64,000 nt of DNA from Saccharothrix espanaensis DSM 44229 (GCF_000328705.1 NC_019673.1:2666001-2730000), one strand, 5' to 3'. Shown: positions 33,467-45,764, counted from the first letter of the stretch. Program-made: numbers and translations. The notes: a model not told the origin generated them from the letters alone.

Positions 33467-33761
33467 ATGGAGCAGGCCAACCGGTACGGCGGCACGCGCA
33501 AGGACCAGTTCCGGCGGCGGTCCGTGGCGCTCAAGGTCACCGTGCTGGGCATGTCCGCGTCGGCCACGATCATCCTGCGTCGGCAGGACTTGACCTATGG
33601 ACCGGCCTGGCGTTCTCGCTGGTCGCGCTGACCACATCGCCGCGCACCCGGCCGACGAGCTGGAGCGGGCCCGGATCGAGGAGATGTTCGCGCGCTACCA
33701 GGAGATGTGGGCCCGGCGGACCGAGCGGTGGTTGGAGTTGCGGCGGATCAGCGACCGGTGA
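33467..33761 (+). pseudogene. Decayed SLATT/DUF4231-like membrane gene
   Basis: Three pieces in different frames look like one small two-helix protein. The first, from ATG 33467, reads MEQANRYGGTRKDQFRRRSV and then a helix-like LKVTVLGMSASATIIL. The second, near 33600, reads WTGLAFSLVALTT in another frame. The third (33615-33761) reads ELERARIEEMFARYQEMW and ends RRISDR before TGA. The order basic N-terminus, helix, helix, amphipathic tail matches SLATT/DUF4231 proteins, with a frameshift and deletion between helices. Its end overlaps the crotonase gene on the other strand by 14 bases. The family assignment is tentative. Confidence 0.45.
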
Positions 33762-34533
33762 ACACGGCCTTGCCGGGACCGTCCCGCAGGAACGACCGCA
33801 CGCCGTCGCGCAGGTCCTCGGTCTCGAACAGGTCGGCGGCGATGGACGTGATGTGCTCGTTCGCCTCGGCGACGCCGCCGCGCTCGTAGTGCGCCAGCAC
33901 CTGCTTGGTGGCCGCGTGCGCCAGCGTGGGGCCGGCGGCGAGGGTCGCCGCGAACCGCAGCGCGGCGTCGTCGAAGCCGTCGTCGGGCAGCACCCGGTTG
34001 ACCACGTTCCACCGCTCCAGCGTCGCCGCGTCGTAGCGGTCGCCGGTCATCACGAACTCCTTGGCCCGCCCGACGCCCGCGCGGGCGGCCAGTCGCTGCG
34101 TGCCGCCCATGGTCGGGGTGAGCCCGATCACCTTCTCCACCAGGCCGAAGCTCGCCCGTTCGGCGGCCAGCACGATGTCGCAGGCGACGGCGACCTCGAA
34201 CGCCCAGGTCAGGCACAGGCCGTGGGCGGCGAACACGGTCGGGAACGGCAGCGCGGCGATCCGGTCCGGCAGGTCGAGCATCTGGTCGAACAACGCCTTG
34301 GCGCGGGCCCGGGAGGGCTGCGCGGCGAACAGCCGCACGTCCACCCCGCCGCTGACCACCTTGCCCTCGGCGCGGATCAGCAACGCCCGCGCGGGCCGGT
34401 CCTCCAGGTCGCCGACGGCCTCGTCGAGCAGGTCGTGGAGTTCGGCGGTGTAGAGGTTCAACGGGGGAGCGTCGACGGTGAGCACGGCCAGACCCGCCGC
34501 GTCGCGCTCGACGCGGACCTGTTGCGCTGCCAC
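33748..34533 (-). CDS. Enoyl-CoA hydratase/isomerase (crotonase) family protein
   Basis: A 261-residue crotonase-fold protein. The oxyanion-hole region is GGVDVRLFAA, the first catalytic glutamate is in WAFEVAVACDIVLAAE, and the second lies in GLVEKVIGLTPTMGGTQRL, so both acidic positions are kept. It should hydrate or isomerise an acyl-CoA. The start GTG 34533 has no ribosome site but a TACAGT box eight bases upstream, suggesting a leaderless mRNA. It stands alone, convergent with the decayed membrane gene. The substrate is not identifiable. Confidence 0.85.
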   Translation of the reverse strand: MAAQQVRVERDAAGLAVLTVDAPPLNLYTAELHDLLDEAVGDLEDRPARALLIRAEGKVVSGGVDVRLFAAQPSRARAKALFDQMLDLPDRIAALPFPTVFAAHGLCLTWAFEVAVACDIVLAAERASFGLVEKVIGLTPTMGGTQRLAARAGVGRAKEFVMTGDRYDAATLERWNVVNRVLPDDGFDDAALRFAATLAAGPTLAHAATKQVLAHYERGGVAEANEHITSIAADLFETEDLRDGVRSFLRDGPGKAVFTGR

Positions 34534-34541
34534 GGGCGAGG

Positions 34542-34547
34542 ACTGTA
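34542..34547 (-). promoter_or_regulatory. -10 box for leaderless crotonase transcript
   Basis: On the minus strand TACAGT ends eight bases before GTG 34533. A GTTTTC lies 17 bases further upstream as a weak -35. Confidence 0.4.
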
Positions 34548-34609
34548 CACGCGCCCGGAACGACGAAAACCAGGTGACCGAACGGCCCAGTCCCGGCGAG
34601 AATCCACCG

Positions 34610-35077
34610 GTGGCCCACTGGACCGTTCAGCCCGTCCCGGTCGGCAGCGCGCCGGCCCGTGCCCTCGTCCGCACCTACCTGGCGGACATCATCGGCCGCT
34701 ACTACGGCCGGCCGGCGGTCGGGGCGGAGGTGGACCAGGCCCTCGCCGACGACCCGACCGACGACCTGGTCGCGTTCTTCGTCGGCCGCCTCGACGGCCG
34801 GCCGCTGGGCTGCGCCGGCTTCCGGATGGTGAGTTCGGAAACAGCCGAGCTGAAACGGTTGTTCGTCCATTCGGAGGCACGCGGGCAGGGTGGTGGAGCA
34901 GCGCTGCTGGCGGCGGTCGAGGAGGCCGCTGTCTCAATTGGTGCTTCGTCCGTTCGCCTGGACACCCGCTCTGACCTGGTCGAAGCCCGGAAGCTGTACG
35001 CCCGGCACGGTTACCGTGAGGTAGCACCCTTCAACGACGACCGCTATGCGGAGCACTGGTTCGAAAAGCGGCTATAG
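34610..35077 (+). CDS. GNAT-family N-acetyltransferase
   Basis: A 155-residue single-domain acetyltransferase. Motif A (LKRLFVHSEARGQGGGAALL) binds acetyl-CoA; motif B near the end is RKLYARHGYREV. The length is normal for the family. GTG 34610 is chosen because it gives the usual N-terminal strand; GTG 34574 in the same frame is possible. The target, which could be a metabolite, antibiotic or protein, cannot be inferred. It is flanked by unrelated genes. Confidence 0.85.
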   Translation: MAHWTVQPVPVGSAPARALVRTYLADIIGRYYGRPAVGAEVDQALADDPTDDLVAFFVGRLDGRPLGCAGFRMVSSETAELKRLFVHSEARGQGGGAALLAAVEEAAVSIGASSVRLDTRSDLVEARKLYARHGYREVAPFNDDRYAEHWFEKRL

Positions 35078-35118
35078 CAGCTATCAGGTTTCGGCATCAC
35101 CCGTGTGACCTCTCCCAC

Positions 35119-35149
35119 TTGACAGTGAATAACGCCCCCAGTTGAGTAT
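35119..35149 (+). promoter_or_regulatory. Probable promoter of the YciI-LuxR gene
   Basis: TTGACA (35119-35124) and GAGTAT (35144-35149) are spaced 19 bases. Transcription would begin near 35156, which excludes GTG 35150 and favours a start at 35177 or 35192. Confidence 0.45.
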
Positions 35150-35191
35150 GTGGCGAAAGTCGGCCGCGGATATGAAATGGGGATCAGTCCA

Positions 35192-35725
35192 GTGGCTTTC
35201 GCCGTTGAGTTGACATTTCGTGATGCGCGGCAGGTGCGTAGATCCATTCATCTGGCCCATCGCGAATACTGGCGCCCGCTCGCCGAGCAGGGTGTGTTGG
35301 TCGGTACCGGGCCGTGGGCGGACGGGTCCGGCGTGCTGTTGATCTGCCAGGTGCCCGACGAGGCCGCGGCGCGCGATCTGGTGCGCGGCGACCCGTACGT
35401 GCGGTCGCAGTCCATCGCCGAGGTCCGCATCCGCCAGTGGCACGTGCTGTTGGGCGTGCCGGAGGGAGAGCGGGTGCCGGGCATGGTCCGGCCGCGCGAC
35501 GGCCAGAGCGCCGACTCCCGGGCCCGCGAGCCGCTGACGCCGCACGAGCACCGGATCGCGCTGATGATGTTGGAGGGCATGACCAACCGGCAGATCGCCG
35601 AGCACTTCTCGGTGTCCACCCGGGCGGTCGAACTGCACATCACCCGCATCTACCGCAAGCTCGACATCGGCCGGCGCGCCCAGTTGGCCGCCGCGATGCC
35701 GTGGGGTCAGCGCTCGTACCTGTGA
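35192..35725 (+). CDS. YciI-like domain fused to a LuxR-type DNA-binding domain
   Basis: A 177-residue protein with an unusual architecture. Residues 1-85 resemble the YCII-related fold (AVELTFRDARQVRRSIHLAH, REYWRPLAEQGVLVGTGPW, then QVPDEAAARDLVRGDPY). Residues about 112-170 are a LuxR/GerE helix-turn-helix (LTPHEHRIALMMLEGMTNRQ, then IAEHFSVSTRAVELHITRIY). It may be a small-molecule-responsive transcription regulator. GTG 35192 follows GGGGAT; ATG 35177 is the alternative. It faces a large LuxR-family ATPase gene convergently. Confidence 0.8.
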   Translation: MAFAVELTFRDARQVRRSIHLAHREYWRPLAEQGVLVGTGPWADGSGVLLICQVPDEAAARDLVRGDPYVRSQSIAEVRIRQWHVLLGVPEGERVPGMVRPRDGQSADSRAREPLTPHEHRIALMMLEGMTNRQIAEHFSVSTRAVELHITRIYRKLDIGRRAQLAAAMPWGQRSYL

Positions 35726-35821
35726 CCGGGCTTCGACGGGGGTCTCGACGGCAGCCGCCGCCGCCGGGACCCTTGCCCGTCCACCCGGGTGGCACGCCCG
35801 CGCTCCGGGACCACTCCGGGT

Positions 35822-38638
35822 TCACGTGAGCAACTCCGCCCGGGACGTCACGCCCAGCTTGCGCAGCACCCGCGCCACGTGCTGCTCGACCGTGCGCGGC
35901 GACAGGAACAGCACGTCGGCGATCTCCCGGTTGGTGCGCCCCTGCGCCAGCAACCGGGCCACGTCCTGCTCGCGCGGTGACAGCGCGTTGCCGTAGCCGC
36001 GCCGTCCCCGCCGGGACGGCGTCGCCACGCCCGCGCCGCGCACCAGGTGCCGGCACCGGGCCGCGTCCCGGCTCGCGCCCAGCGCGTCGAACCGGCCGGC
36101 CACCTCGCCGAGCGCGGCCACCGCCGCCTCGTCCCCGCTCTCCAAGCCGCACAACGCGATCCGCTCGGACAGCAGCGCCGAGTAGTAGGCCAGCCCGAGC
36201 GCGTCGGCCGCCCGCCGCGCCTCCCGCAACAGGTGCGCCGCGTGCTCGTCGTGCCCGCCGGCCAGCAGCGCCCGGCACGTCTTGAGCGCCACGTGCGCCA
36301 GCGGCGCGTCGAGTTCGGCGATGCCGGCGGTGAACTCCGCCACGAGCTTCGCCGCGTCCTGCACCCGCCCGGCGGCGGTGTAGGCGTCCACGGCGGCCGG
36401 CGCGAGCTCGCCCGCCCACGCCCACACCCCCTTGCGCCGCAGCAGGTCCAGCCCCCGGTCGGCCTCCACGCAGGCGCGCGGCAGGTTCCCGCGCTCGAAC
36501 GCCAGCCGGGACAGCGCGGCGAACCCGCTCAGCGCCACCGGCGTGATCGCGGTCTCCACCGACCGCACGCCGCTGTCGGCCAGGTACCGCTCGGCGGCCT
36601 CCCAGTCACCGCGCGCCAGCGCCAGGCAGCCGAGCACCAGCGACGCCTCGCTGGCCACCGGCAGGAGTTCGCGGTACTCCTCCAGCAGCCGCGCGGACCG
36701 GGCGGCGAGCGACCCCCAGTCGCCGGAGTACCAGTCGAGGTGGATCTGGGTGGACTGGCCGGTGCTCGCGGTGAACGGCACGCCCGCCCCCACGGTCAGC
36801 CGCAGGCCGCGGGTCAGGAAGTCGCGGGACAGCTCGAAGTGGCCGACGAGCATCCCCGCGTCGGCGATGTTGCAGTGCGCCCGCGCCAGGTGCCGCCGGG
36901 TCTCCACGTCCGGCGAGGTCGCGGGCAGCCGGTCCAGCTCGGCGACCACGGAGGCGTCGCCGATCGACAGCCGCGAGCCGAGTTCGTTGGCCAGCAACGA
37001 GTACCGGACGTCCGGGTCCTCGACGGCGGCGATGTAGGCGTCCACCACGCCCATCCACCGCAGGTGCTCGGCCAGCGGCGTGCTGCCGATGAACGGCTGC
37101 CCCAGCACGGCCCGCGCGTGCATCGCCAGGTTCGGCTTGTCGGACAGCTCCTCCACCGCCTGCTCCAGCTGCACCCGCGCGGCGACCGTGCTGCCGAACT
37201 GCCGGATCAGCAGGAAACCCAGGTTCATCCGGACCTCGCCGCGCGCGCCCCGGGACAGCCGCCGGTCGTTGAGCAGCCACTCCAGCGTGGTGCGCGGGTC
37301 GTGCTGGTCGACGCCGCCGCGCGCGACCTGGCCCAGCTTCACCGCCAGCCGGTCCACGTCGGCCGCGGTCAGCGTGGCCTCGTCCAGCAGCCGCTGGTAG
37401 AGCCGGGTGGCGGTGGACGCGTCGCCGACCTCCAGCGCGCGGTCGGCGGCGGCCTCGCCGTGCCGCAGCCAGTCGGCCAGCCGGCCGGCCCGCAGGCTGT
37501 GCTCGGCCAGCTGCATGAACGGCCGGGGCACCGCGCCCTCCAGCGCCGCCAACGCCCTCAGGTGCAGCCGCTGCCGGTCCGGCCCGGTCATCGTGTCGTA
37601 GACGGCCTGCTGCGCCAGCGAGTGCCGGTAGCCGTACCGGGCGTCCTCGGCCTCGTGCAGCACGCCGCTGTGCAGGGCGTGGGTCAGCGCGGCCCGCGCC
37701 CGGTCCGGCTCCACCGCGCCGACCTCGGCGAGCAGCGCCTCGCTCGCCGGCACACCCAGCACGGCGGCGGCGTGCGCGATCCGCCGCCCGGTCGTGGGCA
37801 GCCGGTCCAGCCGCTCGGCCATCGCGTCGCGCAGCAGCGCGGGCACCTCGACCTCGTCCAGCAGCCGCCAGTCCGGGTCGCGCAGCGCGCGCAGCATCTC
37901 CTCCACGACGAACGGGATGCCGGCGGTGCGCTCGTGCAGCCGGGCGGCGAACTCGGCCGGCACGCCCTCGACGCCCAGGATCGCGGCGGTCAGGTCGTGC
38001 ACCTGCGCGACGTCGAGCGGGTTCAGCTCCACGACGACCCCGGCCACGCCCGCGGGCGGCCGGTAGGCGCTGCCCAGCGGCATCCCGCCGGGCGCGTCCT
38101 CGCGCCGGTAGGTGACCAGGACGGTGAGGTTCGCGGGCGGGTCGGCCATCAGGAACCGCAGCAGGTGCCGGCAGCCGTCGTCGGCCCAGTGCAGGTCCTC
38201 CACGACCAGCAGCACCGGGCCGAGCGCGGCGACCACCTCGCGCACCGCGCGGAACAGGTGGTGGCGCTCCTGGCGGGGGTCCTCCGGGCGCGGCGGCGGC
38301 TCCGGCAGCCGGTCGGCGATCTCGGGCAGCAGCGGTCGCAGCACGCCGGTGACCGGGCTCAGCGGCACCCGGCCGAGCAGCCCGCCGACCGTGCGCAGCG
38401 CGTCGAGCACCGCGCCGTAGGGGAACGGTTCGCGCAGCGGCTGGCAGAACCCCGTCAGCACGCGCAGCGGCGCGACCTCCGGCCGGTGCAGCAACTCGCG
38501 GACCAACCGGCTCTTCCCGACCCCCGCCTCCCCTTCGACCAGGGCTACGGACGGCTGCGCGGCGACGGCTCCGAGCAGCGCCTCCAGCTCGTCGACCCGA
38601 CCGACCAGGACGGGGGAACTGGTGCGCGGTGGCGTCAT
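35822..38638 (-). CDS. LAL-family LuxR transcriptional regulator with AAA ATPase domain
   Basis: A 938-residue regulator. The P-loop is GEAGVGKS at residues 36-43 and Walker B is LLVVEDLHWADD near 180. A long helical tetratricopeptide-like middle follows, and the C-terminal LuxR helix-turn-helix (about 881-938) contains LSPREQDVARLLAQGRTNRE and the recognition helix SPRTVEQHVARVLRKLG. LAL proteins are ATP-dependent activators, often of secondary metabolism or sugar use. GGGAG lies seven bases before ATG 38638. The convergent YciI-LuxR gene ends about 100 bases away. The regulon is unknown. Confidence 0.88.
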   Translation of the reverse strand: MTPPRTSSPVLVGRVDELEALLGAVAAQPSVALVEGEAGVGKSRLVRELLHRPEVAPLRVLTGFCQPLREPFPYGAVLDALRTVGGLLGRVPLSPVTGVLRPLLPEIADRLPEPPPRPEDPRQERHHLFRAVREVVAALGPVLLVVEDLHWADDGCRHLLRFLMADPPANLTVLVTYRREDAPGGMPLGSAYRPPAGVAGVVVELNPLDVAQVHDLTAAILGVEGVPAEFAARLHERTAGIPFVVEEMLRALRDPDWRLLDEVEVPALLRDAMAERLDRLPTTGRRIAHAAAVLGVPASEALLAEVGAVEPDRARAALTHALHSGVLHEAEDARYGYRHSLAQQAVYDTMTGPDRQRLHLRALAALEGAVPRPFMQLAEHSLRAGRLADWLRHGEAAADRALEVGDASTATRLYQRLLDEATLTAADVDRLAVKLGQVARGGVDQHDPRTTLEWLLNDRRLSRGARGEVRMNLGFLLIRQFGSTVAARVQLEQAVEELSDKPNLAMHARAVLGQPFIGSTPLAEHLRWMGVVDAYIAAVEDPDVRYSLLANELGSRLSIGDASVVAELDRLPATSPDVETRRHLARAHCNIADAGMLVGHFELSRDFLTRGLRLTVGAGVPFTASTGQSTQIHLDWYSGDWGSLAARSARLLEEYRELLPVASEASLVLGCLALARGDWEAAERYLADSGVRSVETAITPVALSGFAALSRLAFERGNLPRACVEADRGLDLLRRKGVWAWAGELAPAAVDAYTAAGRVQDAAKLVAEFTAGIAELDAPLAHVALKTCRALLAGGHDEHAAHLLREARRAADALGLAYYSALLSERIALCGLESGDEAAVAALGEVAGRFDALGASRDAARCRHLVRGAGVATPSRRGRRGYGNALSPREQDVARLLAQGRTNREIADVLFLSPRTVEQHVARVLRKLGVTSRAELLT

Positions 38639-39122
38639 GCGGAGACTCCCGGTGATCGGCCGATCCCGGTGTTGGCACCCGGATCGTTCACGGACAGCAC
38701 CTCCCGCGTTCACAGCCCGCGGCAGGGGGCGGACTGCTCCGTTCGGCGCAACGGGTGCCGGAAGGCACTGCGGAATGCATTCCGGGGCACCGCTCTGCGC
38801 GCGTTGCGGATCCTCCGGCCGTGGTGCGCGGAACGTGGGTCAGCTCACAATTCTAGGCGATCACGGCCCGATCGCCGAATGCTCCTACTCGTCGGTAACT
38901 CATATTCAGGGGTCTTTCGTGCGCAAGCTCGCCGCCGGTCCGGCCGCCGTGGGGCGCGTCGCGGGTTGTCCGTCCGAGGAGGAGAAACCCCAGCTCAAGC
39001 CAGGTCCCAGGGTCACCGGCCGGGCCATCTCGGGTGCCGGGTCGAATTGCGGCGGCGGGACCACGGCTACGACGTCGACCGGGTGTCGGCCGGCTATTCG
39101 GGGCGGGCGCTCGGCGGGGGTT
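38639..39122. other. Long intergenic region without a supported gene
   Basis: These 484 bases lie between the LAL regulator start and the FAD oxidoreductase stop. I see only a GGCGATC-N7-GATCGCC inverted repeat at 38856-38876 in a lower-GC stretch (CACAATTCTAGG to CTCATATTCAGG). That stretch could hold the regulator's promoter and operator. No frame gives a recognisable protein. Confidence 0.5.
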
Positions 39123-40703
39123 TCAGGGGTAGAGCAGGCGGTGCAGGCCGCGCATCGCCAGCCGGTAGCCGTCGCCCGCGAAACCGTTGCGCGCCAACGC
39201 CGCTCGTGCCGCGTTCGCGCCTGCCGCGCCGTGCACGCCACCGCCCGGGTGCGCCGACGCGCCGGCCAGGAACAGCCGGTCGACCGGGGTGTCCGGCCGG
39301 CCCGTGCCCGGCACCGGGCGGAACACCAGTTGCTGGTGCAGCGCCGCCGAACCCGCGTTGGTCGAGCCGCCGACCAGGCTCGCGTTGCGCGCCGCCAACT
39401 CCGCCGGGCCCTGCACCGAGCGGGCCAGCACCAGGTCGCGGAAGCCCGGCGCGTGGTGCTCGATGAGCGCCTCGACCCGGTCCGCCCGACGGCGTGCCCG
39501 GTCCGGCGTCCACTTCTCGCCGCGCGGCACGTGGGTGTACGCCCAGGCCGCTTCGGTGCCCGCCGGCGACCGAGTCGGGTCGGCCGTGGTCATCTGGCCC
39601 AGGATCAGGAACGGGGTGCGCGGCAGCCGCCCGGTGGTCAGCTCCGTGCTCGACGCGGACAGGCCGTTGAGGTCGCCGCCCAGGTGGACGGTGCCCGCGC
39701 CGCGCGCCTCGGTCGCCGTCCACGGGATCGGCCCGGACAGCGCCCAGTCCACCTTGACCGTCGCGTGGTCCCAGGCGAAGCCCGCCAGGTCGGCCACCAG
39801 CCGGGCGGGCAGGTGGTCCGGACCGACGAGGCCGAGGTAGAGGGCCGGCGCGGGCACGTCCGCCAGCACCGCCCGCCGGGCCCGCACCAGGCCGCCCGCG
39901 GCGTCGCGCACGCCGAGCGCCCGCCCGCCGGCGACCACGACCCGGTCGACCGCGCGGCTGCACTGGACCTTGCCGCCCAGCCGGCGCACCAGCGCCGCGG
40001 TCAGCCGGCCGGCGCCGCCCTCGGGCACCGGGAAGCCGACGTCCTGGCCGAGCATCGACAGCAGCCAGCCGAACATCGTGCCGCCCGCGTCGTCCGGGCC
40101 CAGGTCGGTGTGCATCGCGTTGCCCGCCACCAACAGCGGCGCGCCCTCGCCGGTGAACCGCTCGCCGGCGTAGGACCGGACCGGCTGCACCGCCATCCGC
40201 GCGAACCGCAGCGCCTCGGCCGCGCCGAGCGCGCGCAGCAGCCCGGCACCGGCGCGCACCGGCGGGAACGGCCGGGTGAGCGCCTCCATCAGGTGCTCGC
40301 GAACCCGTTGCCAGGCAACGAACTCCGCCCGCCACGCGGCCCCGTCGCCGGCGCCGAAGGACTCGACCGACGCGGCGGTCCGGTCGAGGTCGCGGGAGAG
40401 CAGCACGGCCCGGTCGTCGGGCAGCACGTGGGCGAGCACGTCCGGCGCGTGCCGCCAGCGCAGCCCGTGCCGTTCCAGCTCCAGCCCGGCCAACACCGGG
40501 GAGCCGACGCCCAGCGGGTAGAACGCGCTGAACACGTCGTTGTGAAAGCCGGGCGCGGTCAGCTCGGCGGTGCGCACCGCGCCGCCGGGCTCGTCGGCGG
40601 CTTCCAGCACCGCGACCTCCCAGCCCGCGTCGGCCAGCAGGTTCGCCGCGACCAGCCCGTTCGGGCCGGACCCGATCACCACCGCGTCCACGTCGTCGCC
40701 CAC
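39123..40703 (-). CDS. FAD-dependent oxidoreductase (phytoene-desaturase-like)
   Basis: A 526-residue flavoprotein. The dinucleotide-binding motif VVIGSGPNGLVAANLLADAG is at the N-terminus, EAADEPGGAVRTAELTAPGF follows, and a C-terminal GGSTNAGSAALHQQLV and FLAGASAHPGGGVHGAAG close the FAD site as in carotenoid desaturase and NAD(P)/FAD oxidoreductase relatives. GAGGGGG precedes GTG 40703. No carotenoid genes are nearby, so it may act on another lipid or quinone. It is monocistronic. Confidence 0.85.
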   Translation of the reverse strand: MGDDVDAVVIGSGPNGLVAANLLADAGWEVAVLEAADEPGGAVRTAELTAPGFHNDVFSAFYPLGVGSPVLAGLELERHGLRWRHAPDVLAHVLPDDRAVLLSRDLDRTAASVESFGAGDGAAWRAEFVAWQRVREHLMEALTRPFPPVRAGAGLLRALGAAEALRFARMAVQPVRSYAGERFTGEGAPLLVAGNAMHTDLGPDDAGGTMFGWLLSMLGQDVGFPVPEGGAGRLTAALVRRLGGKVQCSRAVDRVVVAGGRALGVRDAAGGLVRARRAVLADVPAPALYLGLVGPDHLPARLVADLAGFAWDHATVKVDWALSGPIPWTATEARGAGTVHLGGDLNGLSASSTELTTGRLPRTPFLILGQMTTADPTRSPAGTEAAWAYTHVPRGEKWTPDRARRRADRVEALIEHHAPGFRDLVLARSVQGPAELAARNASLVGGSTNAGSAALHQQLVFRPVPGTGRPDTPVDRLFLAGASAHPGGGVHGAAGANAARAALARNGFAGDGYRLAMRGLHRLLYP

Positions 40704-40906
40704 GGGACCCCCTCGGCTTCGGACACCAGACGTCCGGGCCACGGTACGCCGGAACGCCGCCCGTGCCGACCCCGAATTCCGTCGGCCGTCCACAGTGGAG
40801 GGTCTTGGCGCTGATCAGGGTCGGTGTGAAGGGTGAAAAGCCCGCTGCCGCGCCCTTGCGGACGCGGCAGCGGGTGTCGCCACGAGCAGCGGCCTGCGAA
40901 GTGCTG

Positions 40907-43237
<2,331 letters not shown>

Positions 43238-43390
43238 TGTGCCCGCACGCTCCCCGTGCGGGGGTGGAGGGGCGGCTATGGGCGGGTCGGGCGACGTTCC
43301 GGCCGTTCGGGTGAACGAGGTGATCCACCGGTAACGGAAGGTTGCGCCGAACGACCTAGTTGACACCCCTGTTTGCCAGGAGGTGTGAAC

Positions 43391-45574
43391 ATGTCGGATC
43401 TCGACACCACCACCGCCGAACGCGCACTGAGGACGGCGGTCGAGGCGTACGGACTCGTGTGGCACGACGCGCGCGGCGCAGCGATCCCGGGCGCCGCCCT
43501 GCGGGACGTCCTCCTCCGCGCGACGGAGAAACCGCGCAAACTCGTCGTGCACGGCGCGAAGGTCACCGGCGAGTTCTGTCTCGAAGCGGGAGCGGTCGCG
43601 TTCCCCGTGAAGTTCGAGGACTGCGAGTTCGACGAGGCGCCCAACCTCGAACAGACCCGCTTCCCCGGCCTGTACCTGGTCCGGTGCCGGCTGCCCGGCC
43701 TGCACGGGACGCAGCTCGGCGCGGAGACGAACCTGGTGCTGCGCGACTGTGAGGTCGCCGGCACGGTCGAGTTGACCGGGGCGGCGATCAAGGGGCAACT
43801 CTGGCTGACCGGGAGCCGGCTGCGCGCCCTCGGTGGCGCGGCCCTCAAGGCGGACGGCATTGTCGTCGGTCAGGATCTGCTGTTCGACCGGGGGTTCCGG
43901 GCCGAGGGCAGGGTGCGGATGGTGGGTGCCCGGCTCGGCGGGCAGCTCATCTGTACCGAGGCGGCCTTCCGCGATCCCGGCGGAGTGGCGCTGGAGCTGG
44001 ACGGCGCGATCGTCACCGAGGACACCTTCTGGAGCAGCGGGTTCCTCGCCGAGGGCGTGGTGTCGGTGTGCTGCGCGAAGCTGGAGGGCAAGCTCGACTG
44101 CTCGGGCGGGACCTTCCGCAACCCCGGCCGGGTGGCGTTGAGCGCGGAAGGGCTGCGGGTGCAGGGGGACGTGCTGTTCGCCGGCGGCGCGGTCGAGGGC
44201 GGGGCGAACCTCACCGGCTGTGCCGTGGGTGGTCGGCTGGACCTGACCGGCGGTCGGTTCTCCGACCCCGGGCGCACCGCCTTGGACCTGGCCAGGGCCC
44301 ACGTGGCGCAGAACCTGGTGTGCCGCAGCGGTTTCGTTGCCCAAGGTCTGGTGCTGCTGGCCGGCGCGGAGATCGGGGGCGGCCTGTGGTGCGAGGGCGG
44401 GCACTTCGACAACGGCACCGACACCGCGCTGGACGCGACCGGCGTGATCGTGCACCGGGACGTGCGCCTCGGGCGGATCCCGGAGAGCGACAGCGGGTTC
44501 CACGCACAAGGTGGCGTGGTGCTCAGCGGCGCGACCGTGGCCGGCGACTTCGACTGCACCGGCGGGGACTTCGCCAACCCCGATCGCGTGTCCCTCGTGG
44601 CGAAGGGAATGTCGGTCAAGCGGGACGTGACGATGCGGACCGGGTTCGTCGCCGGCGGATCGGTGGACCTGACCGGGACCAAGGTGGACGGCAGCCTCGA
44701 CTGCGGCGGCGGCGTGTTCGGCAACTCCGGCCGGGCGTTCTGCGGCGACCACGTGGAGGTCGGGCAGTCGGCGGTCTTCGACCGGGCGCGTGCCGCCGGT
44801 CAGATCCGGCTGTGCGGGGCGCGGATCGCGAACCGGCTCACCTTCGCCAGGACGACCATCTCCGGCGACGAGAAGGCGTTGCTGCTCAACGGCGCGGTCG
44901 TCGGCGGCCAACTCCGGTTGGTGTTCCCGACCAAACCCGCGGGCGGCATCCACCTGTGCCAGGTGCGGGCCGCCTACCTCGACGACCGCGAGTCCCGCTG
45001 GCCGGACCGGGTGAAGCTGTACGAGTTCGTGTACGGGGCCCTGCCCAACGACGGCGTGGACGTGAAGAGCCGCCTCCAGTGGTTGGGCCGCCACCACAAG
45101 TACGCGCCGCAGGTGTACACCCAGCTCGCCAGGACCTACGAGCTGTCCGGGATGCACGACAGCGCGAAACGCGTGCTGATGGCCGCCGAGGACGCGCGCC
45201 GGGCCTCCCGGCAGGGGGTGAGCCGCCGCCTGGTGATCGCCTTCGACTGGCTGCTGAAGTACACCGTGGGGTACGGCTACCGGCCGTTGTGGGTGCTGTA
45301 CTGGTTCTTCGGCCTGCTCGTGCTGGGGTGGCGGCTGTTCTCGCACATCGGTGAGAGCGGGTTCCACCACGCCAAAACGGGTGAGAGCGCGACGCACCAG
45401 CCGTTCCTCTACACCCTCGACCTGCTGCTGCCGGTGGTCAGCCTGAGGCAGCGGGACCTGTGGGTGGTCGAGGGTGCGGCGCTGTGGTGGTCGACGGCGT
45501 TCACGGTGCTGGGGTGGGTGTTGGCGATCTGCCTGGTGACGGGTCTCGGCAAGGCGTTCAAGCGCGAGCTGTAG
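43391..45574 (+). CDS. Beta-helix (pentapeptide-like) membrane protein with channel-like tail
   Basis: A 727-residue protein. Residues about 60-540 are a regular solenoid of about 60-residue turns, each with an LTG or LSGA strand, a G(K/R/S)LDC strand and a NPGRVAL-like turn. The C-terminal 150 residues hold two hydrophobic helices ([19 protein letters not shown] and a second near the end) flanking a [17 protein letters not shown] loop. Similar proteins are often annotated as membrane-associated oxidoreductase, though no redox motif is seen. AGGAGGTG lies five bases before ATG 43391, one of the best ribosome sites in the window. Confidence 0.75.
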   Translation: MSDLDTTTAERALRTAVEAYGLVWHDARGAAIPGAALRDVLLRATEKPRKLVVHGAKVTGEFCLEAGAVAFPVKFEDCEFDEAPNLEQTRFPGLYLVRCRLPGLHGTQLGAETNLVLRDCEVAGTVELTGAAIKGQLWLTGSRLRALGGAALKADGIVVGQDLLFDRGFRAEGRVRMVGARLGGQLICTEAAFRDPGGVALELDGAIVTEDTFWSSGFLAEGVVSVCCAKLEGKLDCSGGTFRNPGRVALSAEGLRVQGDVLFAGGAVEGGANLTGCAVGGRLDLTGGRFSDPGRTALDLARAHVAQNLVCRSGFVAQGLVLLAGAEIGGGLWCEGGHFDNGTDTALDATGVIVHRDVRLGRIPESDSGFHAQGGVVLSGATVAGDFDCTGGDFANPDRVSLVAKGMSVKRDVTMRTGFVAGGSVDLTGTKVDGSLDCGGGVFGNSGRAFCGDHVEVGQSAVFDRARAAGQIRLCGARIANRLTFARTTISGDEKALLLNGAVVGGQLRLVFPTKPAGGIHLCQVRAAYLDDRESRWPDRVKLYEFVYGALPNDGVDVKSRLQWLGRHHKYAPQVYTQLARTYELSGMHDSAKRVLMAAEDARRASRQGVSRRLVIAFDWLLKYTVGYGYRPLWVLYWFFGLLVLGWRLFSHIGESGFHHAKTGESATHQPFLYTLDLLLPVVSLRQRDLWVVEGAALWWSTAFTVLGWVLAICLVTGLGKAFKREL

Positions 45575-45764
45575 ACCCGTTGTCAGGCCGGGCGGCGCGC
45601 TCTGTCCACAGTGGATCGTCCGGATGGGTGCGCCATCTCGTGCCCGCCTGCCGGCGGAGGTCGTGGCGGCGCGTGCGCGGTTCGCGGCCCTGGGACGTGG
45701 ATCGGGTGCCGGCATTCACGCCGAACCCCCGGCCAAGGGGCTCGGGATGTGAAAGGGTCGTGAC

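Noticed and set aside
38622..40814. A long plus-strand open frame over the FAD oxidoreductase.
   Set aside because: No recognisable domain; it is the shadow of the minus-strand gene with GTG 40703 and a matching ribosome site.
43353..43358. TTGACA ahead of the beta-helix gene as a -35 box.
   Set aside because: A matching -10 would fall on the ribosome-binding site at 43378, so transcription from there would lose it.
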